64,000 nucleotides of DNA from NCBI RefSeq assembly GCF_000812025.2, contig NZ_JWJE02000002.1:121307-185306 (forward strand), given 5' to 3'. The translations under genes were made by a program, and so were the position numbers. Of the stretch, positions 31,209 through 39,591 are shown one piece after another (the first letter of the stretch is position 1; every line of letters begins with the position of its first letter). Source of the stretch: Bacillus thermotolerans. Lineage in GTDB: Bacteria; Bacillota; Bacilli; Bacillales; Domibacillaceae. The notes under the pieces are model-generated. The model saw only the letters and a program-made list of their open reading frames with translations. It ran no database searches and had not been told where the DNA came from.

Positions 31209-31997
31209 TTACACTAACTGCAGCAAATGAACAAGCGGAAAAACAAAGAGCCAGCTATCGGTCCGGTCTAGAATTCCGCCGTGGCCAGGCAATAGGGCGC
31301 CAGAATCCTTCACGCCATATTGACGCTTAAGCGCCGATTCAGCTAAATCGCCTAGCTGTCCAAAAACAGAAAGAATAGCTGACGCGATAATCAGCTTTGG
31401 CCAGGCTACACCCATGTCTGCAAATAACGCAAACAAAACAGCCACAGCCATCGCGGACAGAACACCGCCTATTGAGCCTTCAATTGTTTTCTTAGGACTA
31501 ATCTCCGGCCAAAGCTTCCGCCTCCCATATGAGCGGCCAACAAAATAGGCACCAGAGTCTGTAGCCCAAGTAATAAATAGAGCGAAAAAGACAAATAGCA
31601 CACCCGCTTCTCTCGTCTCCATAAAATAATAGAAGCCAAAGCCTACATATAAAGCAGCCAACACACAAAAGGCAGCTTTTTCAAAGTGGAAGCGATTTTT
31701 AGAAACAACCACATAGGCGAGCAAAAGCAAAACAAGAAGCGTCATGAGCTCCATTTTTTCATACCCTGCCTGCTGCAGTGTCTCGGTAAAGTGTTCCGGC
31801 AGTAAAATAATAAAGAGCAGAATAAGCGATAGCAGCCCTGGCAAAGAAGCCGGCGCAATCTTATTCATTTTCAATGCCTCCATTAAGCCGACAGCTGCCA
31901 TAAAATAAATCAAGACCGTAAATGGCCAGCCGCCATACAGAACGATCGGTATAAAAGCAGCCGCGGCAATGAGAGCGGTTATTATACGTTGTTTCAT
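31209..31997 (-). CDS. cdsA: Phosphatidate cytidylyltransferase
   Basis: A 262-residue integral membrane protein with about seven or eight hydrophobic segments. It makes CDP-diacylglycerol from phosphatidate and CTP for phospholipid synthesis. The C-terminal signature is clear: [11 protein letters not shown] followed by [12 protein letters not shown]. It lies between uppS and dxr, grouping lipid and isoprenoid steps. Confidence 0.94.
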   Translation of the reverse strand: MKQRIITALIAAAAFIPIVLYGGWPFTVLIYFMAAVGLMEALKMNKIAPASLPGLLSLILLFIILLPEHFTETLQQAGYEKMELMTLLVLLLLAYVVVSKNRFHFEKAAFCVLAALYVGFGFYYFMETREAGVLFVFFALFITWATDSGAYFVGRSYGRRKLWPEISPKKTIEGSIGGVLSAMAVAVLFALFADMGVAWPKLIIASAILSVFGQLGDLAESALKRQYGVKDSGALLPGHGGILDRTDSWLFVFPLVHLLQLV

Positions 31998-32033
31998 TTT
32001 CTAAACTCCTAACTTTCTCCCTTGCGAAGGTAC

Positions 32034-32810
32034 TTATGAGAGCCCCCCGAACCGGCGCGAACGCTTTTGAAAAGCTTCCACTGCCTCAAATAAATGAACG
32101 TCCTTGAAATCGGGCCAATTGACATCCGTAAACCAGAACTCTGTATAGGCTAGCTGCCAAAGCATAAAATTGCTCAGGCGGACTTCTCCGCTCGTCCGGA
32201 TTAATAAATCAGGGTCTTTCAGCTGGTTTGTCATTAAATAACTGGAAAACAGATCTTCATTTAAGTTTTCCTCTAACAGTATATCATTCTTCGCATCCTG
32301 AATAATATTCTTTACGGCCATTAAAATTTCCGCTCTGCTCCCATAATTTAAGGCGAAATTTAGTATAAGACCATCATTGCCGCTCGTTTCCTCCATTGCC
32401 CTCTGTACAGCCTTAAGTGTGTAGGAGGGAATTTGCGTTTCATCACCCATCATTTCCACACGAATATTTTCTTCCATAAGGTCTGGCAAAAAGGAGTTAA
32501 GGAATTCTTGCGGCAGTTTCATTAGAAATTCAACCTCCGCCTTTGGCCGCTTCCAGTTTTCTGTAGAAAAGGCATAAAGGGTTAGAACCTTGACACCTAG
32601 CCTATTAGCCAGCTTTGCGATTCTTTTTACAGTTTTCATGCCCTCATGGTGGCCTGCCACCCTGGGCAGCGCCCTTTTTTTGGCCCACCGGCCATTGCCA
32701 TCCATAATAATCGCAATATGCTCAGGAACTGGAGCACTTTGAATCTTTCTCATTCTTTCTTCGATATTATGGTTGTCCGCTGTTTTCCATAAATTTTTTT
32801 TATTAATCAT
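32034..32810 (-). CDS. uppS: Undecaprenyl diphosphate synthase (isoprenyl transferase)
   Basis: A 258-residue cis-prenyltransferase making the C55 lipid carrier for peptidoglycan and wall polymers. The catalytic Asp37 lies in IIMDGNGRWA; LTLYAFSTENWKRP and DLLIRTSGEVRLSNF are family motifs. ATG 32810 has GGAGG seven bases upstream; the frame runs eight codons further without support. It begins a transcription unit after the frr terminator. Confidence 0.95.
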   Translation of the reverse strand: MINKKNLWKTADNHNIEERMRKIQSAPVPEHIAIIMDGNGRWAKKRALPRVAGHHEGMKTVKRIAKLANRLGVKVLTLYAFSTENWKRPKAEVEFLMKLPQEFLNSFLPDLMEENIRVEMMGDETQIPSYTLKAVQRAMEETSGNDGLILNFALNYGSRAEILMAVKNIIQDAKNDILLEENLNEDLFSSYLMTNQLKDPDLLIRTSGEVRLSNFMLWQLAYTEFWFTDVNWPDFKDVHLFEAVEAFQKRSRRFGGLS

Positions 32811-32860
32811 GAAATATCCTCCACAGTGTAGCATGCCAATTTCTAATCGAGCTATTACCT

Positions 32861-32870
32861 ATTATAATAC
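32861..32870 (-). promoter_or_regulatory. Extended -10 sigma-A promoter of uppS
   Basis: The minus strand reads TG-G-TATTATAAT; either TATTAT (extended -10, 32864-32869) or TATAAT (32861-32866) can act. The -35 is weak. It lies about 50 bases before the uppS ATG and after the frr terminator. Confidence 0.55.
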
Positions 32871-33009
32871 CAAATTTCTGGTTTGATTACTTTGCAAAAG
32901 CAGATGTAATTTTTCTTCCTCGGCTAGAAAGAAGGAATAAATAGGCTTGAACGTAAAAAAGAGATATACGAATTCAACTAGTTTAACAATAGACTGGCAG
33001 TTCACCAGA

Positions 33010-33050
33010 AGAAATAAAAATATACCCCTCTTCTTACTTGAAGAGGGGTT
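33010..33050 (-). terminator. Terminator of rpsB-tsf-pyrH-frr
   Basis: CCCCTCTTC and GAAGAGGGG (33040-33048 and 33025-33033) with a six-base loop, then TATATTTTTATTT on the minus strand. Confidence 0.85.
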
Positions 33051-33171
33051 GTTGTACAGACAATGTCTGTTTTTATGACATGCCTAGCTGACCAAAACCA
33101 CCTGTCCTTCAGATAATGAAAAAACAAATGCATTCCAATCATCTGGCACTCCTCTCAATTCGAGAGCAGAA

Positions 33172-33729
33172 TCAAACTTCCATAATTTCTTTTTCTTTAT
33201 CCTTTGCAATTTCATCAATTTCTTTAATAAAATTGTCTGTTTGCTTTTGGACATCGTCCGTTAGGCCGCGAAGCTCATCCTCTGTAATGTCTCCGGCTTT
33301 TTCCTGTTTTTTCAGTTCATCATTCGCATCACGACGTACATTACGGATAGCTACTTTTGCATCTTCTGCCTCTTTTTTAACCACCTTAACTAGTTCTTTA
33401 CGACGCTCTTCCGTTAAAGGAGGGAAGGAAAGGCGGAGAATAGAACCGTCGTTTGCAGGAGTGAGGCCAAGGTCTGATTTTAAAAGGGCTTTCTCAATAT
33501 CGCCCAATACTGTTTTATCATAAGGCTGGATTGTGAGCAGCCGCGCTTCAGGAACAGAAACAGACGCAAGCTGATTAATCGGTGTCGGTGCCCCGTAATA
33601 ATCAACCATGACACGGTCTAATAAAGAGGCACTCGCACGGCCTGCGCGAATAGAAGCTAATTCTCTCGTATAAGCCTGTATTGCTTTCCTCATTCTTTCT
33701 TTTGTTTGTTCAATAACATCGTTTGCCAT
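33172..33729 (-). CDS. frr: Ribosome recycling factor
   Basis: A 185-residue protein, the usual length, that with EF-G splits post-termination ribosomes. [16 protein letters not shown] near residues 25-40 and the C-terminal helical [13 protein letters not shown] segment are typical. Its ATG overlaps the pyrH stop (TAATG), so translation is coupled. The terminator lies about 120 bases downstream. Confidence 0.96.
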   Translation of the reverse strand: MANDVIEQTKERMRKAIQAYTRELASIRAGRASASLLDRVMVDYYGAPTPINQLASVSVPEARLLTIQPYDKTVLGDIEKALLKSDLGLTPANDGSILRLSFPPLTEERRKELVKVVKKEAEDAKVAIRNVRRDANDELKKQEKAGDITEDELRGLTDDVQKQTDNFIKEIDEIAKDKEKEIMEV

Positions 33730-34454
33730 TATTCTTTCCCCCTTACAAAGGTTCCGATTTTTTCACCCATAACTGCCCGCTTGATATTTCCATTCTCCAT
33801 GATAGAAAAGACAATTAAAGGAATATCATTATCCATACATAAAGACGAAGCTGTAGAATCCATTACAGCCAATCCTTTCTTAATTACATCCAGGTAAGAA
33901 AGCTGTTCATATTTCACAGCATCTTTATCCGTGCGAGGATCAGCAGAATATACACCATCTACGTTATTTTTCGCCATCAGGATCACTTCTGCCTCAATTT
34001 CAGCTGCGCGCAGTGCTGCCGTGGTATCTGTAGAGAAATATGGGTTTCCTGTACCAGCTGCAAAGATAACTACCCTCTTCTTTTCCAGGTGACGAATCGC
34101 GCGTCGGCGAATATAAGGCTCGGCTACTTGACGCATTTCAATAGAGGTCTGTACACGCGTCTCGATGCCCAGCTGTTCTAGGCTGTCTTGAAGAGCCATT
34201 GAGTTCATCACAGTTGCCAGCATTCCCATATAATCAGCTGTAGCCCGGTCCATGCCCATTTCACTGCCGATTTTCCCTCTCCAAATGTTTCCGCCGCCCA
34301 CAACGACAGCCACTTCTACATCCAGCTCGGCAATCTCTTTCACCTGCTCAGCAATTGACTTAATGACCTCTGGATTAATGCCAAAGCCAGCGTCTCCTGC
34401 TAAAGCCTCTCCGCTTAACTTTAATACTACACGTTTATATTTTGGAATGCTCAT
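33729..34454 (-). CDS. pyrH: UMP kinase
   Basis: A 241-residue amino acid kinase-fold enzyme converting UMP to UDP, usually regulated by GTP and [15 protein letters not shown] near the N-terminus, [11 protein letters not shown] and [12 protein letters not shown] mark the nucleotide and substrate loops. ATG 34454 has GGAGG five bases upstream; the frame to 34541 reaches into the leader. The 139-base gap to tsf shows no clear terminator. Confidence 0.96.
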   Translation of the reverse strand: MSIPKYKRVVLKLSGEALAGDAGFGINPEVIKSIAEQVKEIAELDVEVAVVVGGGNIWRGKIGSEMGMDRATADYMGMLATVMNSMALQDSLEQLGIETRVQTSIEMRQVAEPYIRRRAIRHLEKKRVVIFAAGTGNPYFSTDTTAALRAAEIEAEVILMAKNNVDGVYSADPRTDKDAVKYEQLSYLDVIKKGLAVMDSTASSLCMDNDIPLIVFSIMENGNIKRAVMGEKIGTFVRGKE

Positions 34455-34593
34455 GTAAACCTCCGTATGTATCGTATTCACTGCTTCCATCCCTGTATTG
34501 TGGGCAATTGCCAAACTGTAGAGGAAATCCCTCACCAGCAACCGGCAAGGGACTCCATTTCTTGTTCTTTATTCCGTTCCCCTGTAGGAAAAC

Positions 34594-35475
34594 TTATTTT
34601 TTCACTTGGTTCATAACTTCTTCAGCAAAGTTATCTTGACGCTTCTCGATGCCTTCTCCAACCTCATAGCGCACGAAGCTTACTACCTCTGCACCTTTAG
34701 ATTGAACATATTTGCCTACTTTCTCGTCAGGGTTTTTAACAAACGCTTGGTCTACGAGGCAAATATCTTCGAAGAACTTGCTAAGGCGTCCTTCAACCAT
34801 TTTTGCTACGATTTTTTCAGGCTTGCCTTCATTTAATGCTTGCTGAGTTAATACTTCACGCTCACGGTCAACTTCCTCTTGGGAGACTTGATCGCGGGAA
34901 ACATATTTAGGGTTTAACGCAGCTGCATGCATAGCTACATCTCTTGCTACGCTTTCATCCGTTGTGCCTTCTAACACAGCTAACACACCGATACGGCCGC
35001 CCATGTGAAGGTATTCGCCGAACGCACCATTGTCAGTTTTTGTTTTCACTTCAAAGCGGCGAAGAGTGATTTTTTCACCAATTTTTGCGATCGCTTCGTT
35101 AATATATTCGCCAACTGTTTGGCCGTTATCCATTTTTTGTTCAGCTGCTTCTTCTACATTTGCAGGCTTGTTAGCAAGCAAGTGTGAAGCAAGTTCTTTT
35201 ACAAGTGTTTGGAAGTTTTCGTTCTTCGCTACGAAATCTGTTTCTGCGTTTACTTCTAGAATGACAGCTTCGTTGCCTTCGCTTTGAATGAAAGTTGTAC
35301 CCTCTGCAGCAATACGGTCAGATTTCTTAGCCGCTTTTGCGATTCCTTTCTCACGAAGGAAATCAATTGCTTTTTCAAGATCGCCATCAGTTTCTGTTAG
35401 CGCTTTTTTACAATCCATCATTCCAGCACCAGTTTTTTCACGAAGTTCTTTAACCATTTGAGCAGTAATTGCCAT
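34594..35475 (-). CDS. tsf: Elongation factor Ts
   Basis: A 293-residue guanine nucleotide exchange factor for EF-Tu. The N-terminal UBA-like domain has [19 protein letters not shown], and the core has [15 protein letters not shown], the EF-Tu contact. ATG 35475 follows AAAGGAGG; seven codons upstream in frame are not coding. A hairpin terminator between rpsB and tsf may set their ratio. Confidence 0.96.
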   Translation of the reverse strand: MAITAQMVKELREKTGAGMMDCKKALTETDGDLEKAIDFLREKGIAKAAKKSDRIAAEGTTFIQSEGNEAVILEVNAETDFVAKNENFQTLVKELASHLLANKPANVEEAAEQKMDNGQTVGEYINEAIAKIGEKITLRRFEVKTKTDNGAFGEYLHMGGRIGVLAVLEGTTDESVARDVAMHAAALNPKYVSRDQVSQEEVDREREVLTQQALNEGKPEKIVAKMVEGRLSKFFEDICLVDQAFVKNPDEKVGKYVQSKGAEVVSFVRYEVGEGIEKRQDNFAEEVMNQVKK

Positions 35476-35529
35476 TATTATTTCCTCCTTTAACACGTAT
35501 AACCCTTTTTTAGGAAGTAAAACTTCTTA

Positions 35530-35568
35530 TAAAAAAGGTGATAAGAGTTTTCCCACTTATCACCTTTT
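35530..35568 (-). terminator. Hairpin terminator between rpsB and tsf
   Basis: AAAAGGTGATAAG and CTTATCACCTTTT form a 13-bp stem with a 10-base loop and T-run on the minus strand, 10 bases after the rpsB stop. Because tsf has no clear own promoter, it is probably partial and lets S2 exceed EF-Ts. Confidence 0.82.
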
Positions 35569-35577
35569 CAGCCATTC

Positions 35578-36318
35578 TTACTCGGCAGCTGCTGTTTCTT
35601 CTGCTTGTGTCGCTTCTTCTGCTTCTGCCACTTCTTCTCCCTGTCTTGCTTCAAGGATAGCATCTGCCATTTTACCAGTTAAAAGCTTAACGGCACGGAT
35701 GGCATCATCGTTTGCCGGGATCACGTAATCGATTTCGTCTGGATCACAGTTTGTATCAACGATACCGACAATAGGGATATTCAATTTGCGTGCTTCAGCA
35801 ACAGCAATGCGCTCTTTGCGAGGATCGATAATAAATAGTGCATCAGGAAGTTCTTTCATATCTCTGATACCGCCAAGGAATTTCACTAGGCGCTCATGTT
35901 CTTTTTTCAATTGAACGACTTCTTTTTTAGGAAGGACATCAAATGTACCGTCTTCTTCCATTCTTTCGATATCTTTTAAACGTCTTACACGCTTTTGGAT
36001 TGTTGAGAAGTTTGTTAATGTACCGCCTAACCAGCGTTGGTTTACATAATACATTCCTGAACGTTCCGCTTCGTCTTTAACAGACTCTTGCGCTTGTTTT
36101 TTAGTTCCAACGAAAAGAACTTTTCCGCCGTTTTCAGCGAGTTCTTTCACGAACTTGTATGCTTCATCAACTTTTCTTACTGTTTTTTGAAGGTCGATAA
36201 TATAAATCCCGTTACGTTCTTGGAAAATATACTTCTTCATTTTTGGATTCCAGCGGCGTGTTTGGTGACCGAAATGTACACCAGCTTCAAGCAGTTGCTT
36301 CATTGAAATTACTGACAT
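35578..36318 (-). CDS. rpsB: 30S ribosomal protein S2
   Basis: A 246-residue ribosomal protein. The start [19 protein letters not shown] is typical, with GGAGG 9 bases before ATG 36318. [12 protein letters not shown] and [18 protein letters not shown] are S2 signatures. The C-terminal tail is acidic and repetitive ([14 protein letters not shown]). A strong promoter with a 115-base leader precedes it. Confidence 0.96.
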   Translation of the reverse strand: MSVISMKQLLEAGVHFGHQTRRWNPKMKKYIFQERNGIYIIDLQKTVRKVDEAYKFVKELAENGGKVLFVGTKKQAQESVKDEAERSGMYYVNQRWLGGTLTNFSTIQKRVRRLKDIERMEEDGTFDVLPKKEVVQLKKEHERLVKFLGGIRDMKELPDALFIIDPRKERIAVAEARKLNIPIVGIVDTNCDPDEIDYVIPANDDAIRAVKLLTGKMADAILEARQGEEVAEAEEATQAEETAAAE

Positions 36319-36439
36319 GTTTAATTTCCTCCTAATGGTTTTTAAAATTTCCTCCGCCCCCATCATCTTTGACTGGAAACTGACAATATAATCAGCACCA
36401 TCCAATCAAATCAGCGAGCGTGTGTGATAACACCGTTAG

Positions 36440-36468
36440 TAAATATACCACAGCTTTCGTGCCCAATC
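36440..36468 (-). promoter_or_regulatory. Sigma-A promoter of rpsB-tsf
   Basis: TTGATT (36463-36468), 17 bases and TATATT (36440-36445), with TGTGG before the -10 as an extended element. The -35 overlaps the swrB stop codon, and no terminator separates the fla/che operon from this promoter. Confidence 0.85.
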
Positions 36469-37027
36469 AACTTTTTTTGGCAGGTTCGGCAAATTTCAAG
36501 GCCAACTCTACTTCTGTCCGCCCTTTTCCCAGCTGTTTAGCTATATCATCAGCCGATAAACCTTCCTCCCGCAAAGAAAGGACTTGTTTGATCAAGCCGC
36601 TGCCTTCCTGTATGAAGGGAGCCGATTCCTCCTGTTGCCGGGAAGTATTCATGTTCCGTTGGTATGCCTTTTGAACATGAGCCTTCTGTACCCTCGGTAA
36701 AGAAATCGAAGGTATTCCTTCGTCCGTTTCCAGTTCTTCTTTTTTTAGAAACACCGTAGAATGCCTGTCCTGCTCCTGATGGACCTCTGCTTCTCCTCTG
36801 CCTTTATCCTCTTGTCGATGCAAAGCGGCAAGATCGTTGATAAAGGCTTCGTTTTCTTCCTTCAAAGCCAGCAGGTAAGACTCCATTATTCCCTCAGTTT
36901 CTTTTATAAGCTTCTTTTGGCGCTTTTCTATATTATATAACCGGTTTTGCCTTGTAAATAACAGCACAATGGCTAGTAATGACAGGACATTCAACATAAA
37001 CGAAATAAAAATAAGTACAGCAGTCAT
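36467..37027 (-). CDS. swrB: SwrB-like flagellar/swarming protein
   Basis: A 186-residue protein with one N-terminal membrane segment (residues about 3-24), a charged coiled-coil-like middle and a C-terminal helix-turn-helix-like tail (LREEGLSADDIAKQLGKGRTEVELAL). It corresponds to SwrB (YlxL), which in B. subtilis promotes flagellar type III export activation and swarming. It is the last gene of the fla/che operon, 20 bases after sigD. Sequence identity in the middle is low, so the call rests on architecture and position. Confidence 0.83.
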   Translation of the reverse strand: MTAVLIFISFMLNVLSLLAIVLLFTRQNRLYNIEKRQKKLIKETEGIMESYLLALKEENEAFINDLAALHRQEDKGRGEAEVHQEQDRHSTVFLKKEELETDEGIPSISLPRVQKAHVQKAYQRNMNTSRQQEESAPFIQEGSGLIKQVLSLREEGLSADDIAKQLGKGRTEVELALKFAEPAKKS

Positions 37028-37047
37028 CTGTTCTCCCTATACTCTGT

Positions 37048-37827
37048 TTATCTATGGTTTGGGTCGTTAATTTTCATTAAGCAGTTTCTCAGTTTAAATA
37101 TGGACTTAGAATGAATTTGAGAGATTCGTGAAGTGGATAAATTCATCACTTCCCCAATCTCCGTTAATGTGAGCTCTTCATGGTAGAACAAGCTAAGCAC
37201 AAGCTGTTCTTTCTCTGAGAGCTTTGTTATCTCTGAAGCTATCTCCTTCAGAAGTTCCTTTTTTACTAAAGTTTCCTCCGGGGTAGACGCTCTTTCATCC
37301 TTTATAACAAAGCTTTTTCCTTCCGGTTCATCATTGCCGGATGCTTGTTCATCCATTGACAGCACATTAGCGACTAAATGCTCAGACATCGTGCGATGCA
37401 CTTCACCTTCTGAAAGATCAAGCTGCTCTGCGACTTCTGAGGCTGTGACCGTCCGCAGGTATTTCTGCTCCAGCTCTTCAATCTTTGCTTCAATTTTCTT
37501 TGCCTTTTCTCTCATTCCCCGAGGCAGCCAGTCTTCTTTACGCAGACCATCTAAAATAGCTCCTCGGATACGAAAAGAGGCGTACGTATCAAATTTCAAA
37601 TCACGTGCCGGGTCAAATTTCTTTAGCGCATCATATAACCCCATCAACCCGAGGCTTTTAATATCTTCCTTATCCACATTCTTCGGCAGACTGGCTGAAA
37701 TACGCTGGGCATGGAAAGAAACAAGCGGCATATATCTCTTTACGAGCAGGTTGCCTGCCTGGGGGTCTTCTGACTCTTTCCAGACAGCCCACAGCTGCTG
37801 TTCATCATTTGTATTCTGCTTAGCCAT
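37048..37827 (-). CDS. sigD: RNA polymerase sigma factor SigD (FliA/WhiG type)
   Basis: A 259-residue sigma-28-type factor for late flagellar, chemotaxis and autolysin genes. Region 2 includes LGLMGLYDALKKFDPARDLKFDTYASFRIRGAILD-like sequence split over residues 57-92; region 4 ends with TLTEIGEVMNLSTSRISQIH. The ATG follows GGAGG at 13 bases. Unlike a simple operon-distal gene, it is preceded by a terminator and a sigma-A-like promoter. Confidence 0.96.
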   Translation of the reverse strand: MAKQNTNDEQQLWAVWKESEDPQAGNLLVKRYMPLVSFHAQRISASLPKNVDKEDIKSLGLMGLYDALKKFDPARDLKFDTYASFRIRGAILDGLRKEDWLPRGMREKAKKIEAKIEELEQKYLRTVTASEVAEQLDLSEGEVHRTMSEHLVANVLSMDEQASGNDEPEGKSFVIKDERASTPEETLVKKELLKEIASEITKLSEKEQLVLSLFYHEELTLTEIGEVMNLSTSRISQIHSKSIFKLRNCLMKINDPNHR

Positions 37828-37910
37828 AAATTACGTCTTTCCTCCTCGGATTGACCCCTCCAGCTTTTCTTGGAGAAAGGCACTTAAACATTTTATTCTT
37901 CACTTTCCAT

Positions 37911-37939
37911 ATTTTAAGAAAAACAATGTTACAAAGCAA
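37911..37939 (-). promoter_or_regulatory. Sigma-A-like promoter directly upstream of sigD
   Basis: TTGCTT (37934-37939), 17-base spacer, TAAAAT (37911-37916) on the minus strand, placed between the cheD terminator and sigD. Start near 37904 would leave a leader of about 77 bases. Confidence 0.6.
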
Positions 37940-37948
37940 CTAAAATGT

Positions 37949-37981
37949 GAAAATATAACAAAAGGGACACACCTATGTCCC
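37949..37981 (-). terminator. Intrinsic terminator between cheD and sigD
   Basis: GGGACA and TGTCCC (37976-37981 and 37964-37969) with a six-base loop, then TTTTGTTATATTTT on the minus strand. The stem is short, so termination may be partial. Confidence 0.6.
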
Positions 37982-37991
37982 ATCCTCTTTC

Positions 37992-38489
37992 TTATATTAC
38001 ACTGCTTCCCTTATTGACCGTCCGAATGTGCAGCTCAAATGTTGCCGGATCGAACTCGATCGTACGGCCATTGCTGCCTCCTGTATCCTCAGCCATGACA
38101 GGAATACGAAACCCTTTAAGTTCTCTTTTCACCGCTTGAACATTTCTTAAACCGATTTGGAAGGTATCGCTTTGTGATTGAAAAGAAAACATTTGGGCCC
38201 CACCCGCCATTTTTGCTTTCAGCCGGTAAAGCATAGCTCCGCGCGCTTGAAGCAAATGAACAAGCTCACTAATGCCTGTATCTGCAAATTTGGCTTTGTT
38301 TGTGTCGCCTTCTCTAGCAAGCCGGGAATCCGGCAGCATGATGTGAACCATTCCGGCAACCGGTACTCGCTCATCATAAATAACCACTCCTACGCACGAC
38401 CCCAAACCTGATGTTCTTATCACATCAGGCGGACTGACCATGCCTATATCTGCTATTCCAACCTTCACTATTTTCCTCAAGCTACTCAT
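37992..38489 (-). CDS. cheD: Chemoreceptor glutamine deamidase CheD
   Basis: A 165-residue protein that deamidates receptor glutamines and is the partner of CheC and CheY-P. The catalytic Cys is in SGLGSCVGVVIYD and the His in AGMVHIMLP. ATG 38489 begins two bases from the cheC stop; a GTG eight codons later with GAGG upstream is an alternative. The frame extending to 38570 lies within cheC and is not used. Confidence 0.93.
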   Translation of the reverse strand: MSSLRKIVKVGIADIGMVSPPDVIRTSGLGSCVGVVIYDERVPVAGMVHIMLPDSRLAREGDTNKAKFADTGISELVHLLQARGAMLYRLKAKMAGGAQMFSFQSQSDTFQIGLRNVQAVKRELKGFRIPVMAEDTGGSNGRTIEFDPATFELHIRTVNKGSSVI

Positions 38490-38490
38490 C

Positions 38491-39114
38491 TCATTCAGCC
38501 CCAAGCGCCTGAAAGATTGTTCGAAAAGCTGGAGGGTCCGGAAGCAGAAAGAAGTACCCCGTCGTCTCACTTGCTTCTTCCTCGTCCAGCTCCGTTAGAA
38601 TTGTTTCAATCATAATCGCTTTGTCTCCATAACGAGAAGCTTCAATTAGCCCGTAACTAATAATGGCGCCAAACATATCAATTACAAGTTCCGGAACCGA
38701 TGGTTGTACCTGAAGGCGGGTGAAATCAGCAAGAGCTGATAAGTATGTCCCCGATAGTATATTGCCCAGCTCCTGTAAAGCAGAGCGCCTGAGACTTTCA
38801 CTATCGGAAGACAGCTTGCCTTGACCTAGCAGCTTCTCTGTAAAGGTTTCAGCTTGTTGAAGAGATAACACAAAAAACATGCTTCCTGTAATGTCTCCTT
38901 CCATCCTTAAGCTGATGCTCACTACCTCTCTTTCGCTGCCGCCGGCCAGCTCCACCATGTCATCGAACGAGGAAACTCTTACATTAGGGACTTTCATATC
39001 AACCGCTCTATTAAGCAAAGCAGAAAGAGCAGCAGCTGCATGCCCAGCACCTATGTTGCCTATTTCTTTTAAAATATCTAAATGAATAGAGTGAAGCTTA
39101 TTTATATAATCCAT
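38491..39114 (-). CDS. cheC: CheY-P phosphatase CheC
   Basis: A 207-residue protein with the two CheC phosphatase motifs: LKEIGNIGAGHAA near residues 15-27 and LQELGNILSGTYL near residues 112-124. It removes phosphate from CheY and acts in adaptation with CheD. It precedes cheD and follows cheW, as in B. subtilis. Confidence 0.94.
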   Translation of the reverse strand: MDYINKLHSIHLDILKEIGNIGAGHAAAALSALLNRAVDMKVPNVRVSSFDDMVELAGGSEREVVSISLRMEGDITGSMFFVLSLQQAETFTEKLLGQGKLSSDSESLRRSALQELGNILSGTYLSALADFTRLQVQPSVPELVIDMFGAIISYGLIEASRYGDKAIMIETILTELDEEEASETTGYFFLLPDPPAFRTIFQALGAE

Positions 39115-39132
39115 TGTCAGCCCTGCCTTTAA

Positions 39133-39564
39133 CTAAAGAACCTTCTCCAAATCCAAAAGAATAATTAACCTTTTTTCCAGCTTTGCTACCCCCACAATGT
39201 AATCTTCCTCCGCACCGCCAACTCCCTCCGGCTGGAGTTCAATCACACTGCCAGGAATATCAAGCACGTCATTCGCTCCATCTACAATCAGACCGATCTC
39301 CGTGTCACCGGATACAGTAATAATGATTCTTGCTTGTTCATTATATTCTTCCGGCAGTTGAAAACGGCTTCTTAGATCCACAATCGGGGTAACAACCCCT
39401 CTCAAATTAATGACTCCTTTGATAAAAGGAGAAGTGCCAGGCACACGTGTGATGTGCATTAACTTTTCGATGGATTGGACCTGCTGTACAGGAAAAGCGT
39501 ATTCCTTATCCTTTAGCTGAAAAGCAATGACCTTAGTCGCTGATGATGTCAATATTTCGCTCAT
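39133..39564 (-). CDS. cheW: Chemotaxis coupling protein CheW
   Basis: A 143-residue CheW domain protein linking receptors to CheA. VIAFQLKDKEYAFPV near the N-terminus and FIKGVINLRGVVTPIVDLR in the middle are signatures. GGGAGG upstream; 18 bases before cheC. Confidence 0.95.
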   Translation of the reverse strand: MSEILTSSATKVIAFQLKDKEYAFPVQQVQSIEKLMHITRVPGTSPFIKGVINLRGVVTPIVDLRSRFQLPEEYNEQARIIITVSGDTEIGLIVDGANDVLDIPGSVIELQPEGVGGAEEDYIVGVAKLEKRLIILLDLEKVL

Positions 39565-39591
39565 TTTCCCCGTTCCTCCCTATAACCGGCC

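Larger units (their letters stand above)
32811..33171 (-). other. 361-base non-coding gap between frr and uppS
   Basis: From the frr side this gap holds about 120 bases without a gene, a 15-base perfect palindrome (33056-33070), the frr terminator (33010-33050), about 130 AT-rich bases with no clear feature, the uppS promoter region (32861-32869) and the uppS ribosome site. No ORF with a ribosome site was found in it. Confidence 0.8.
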
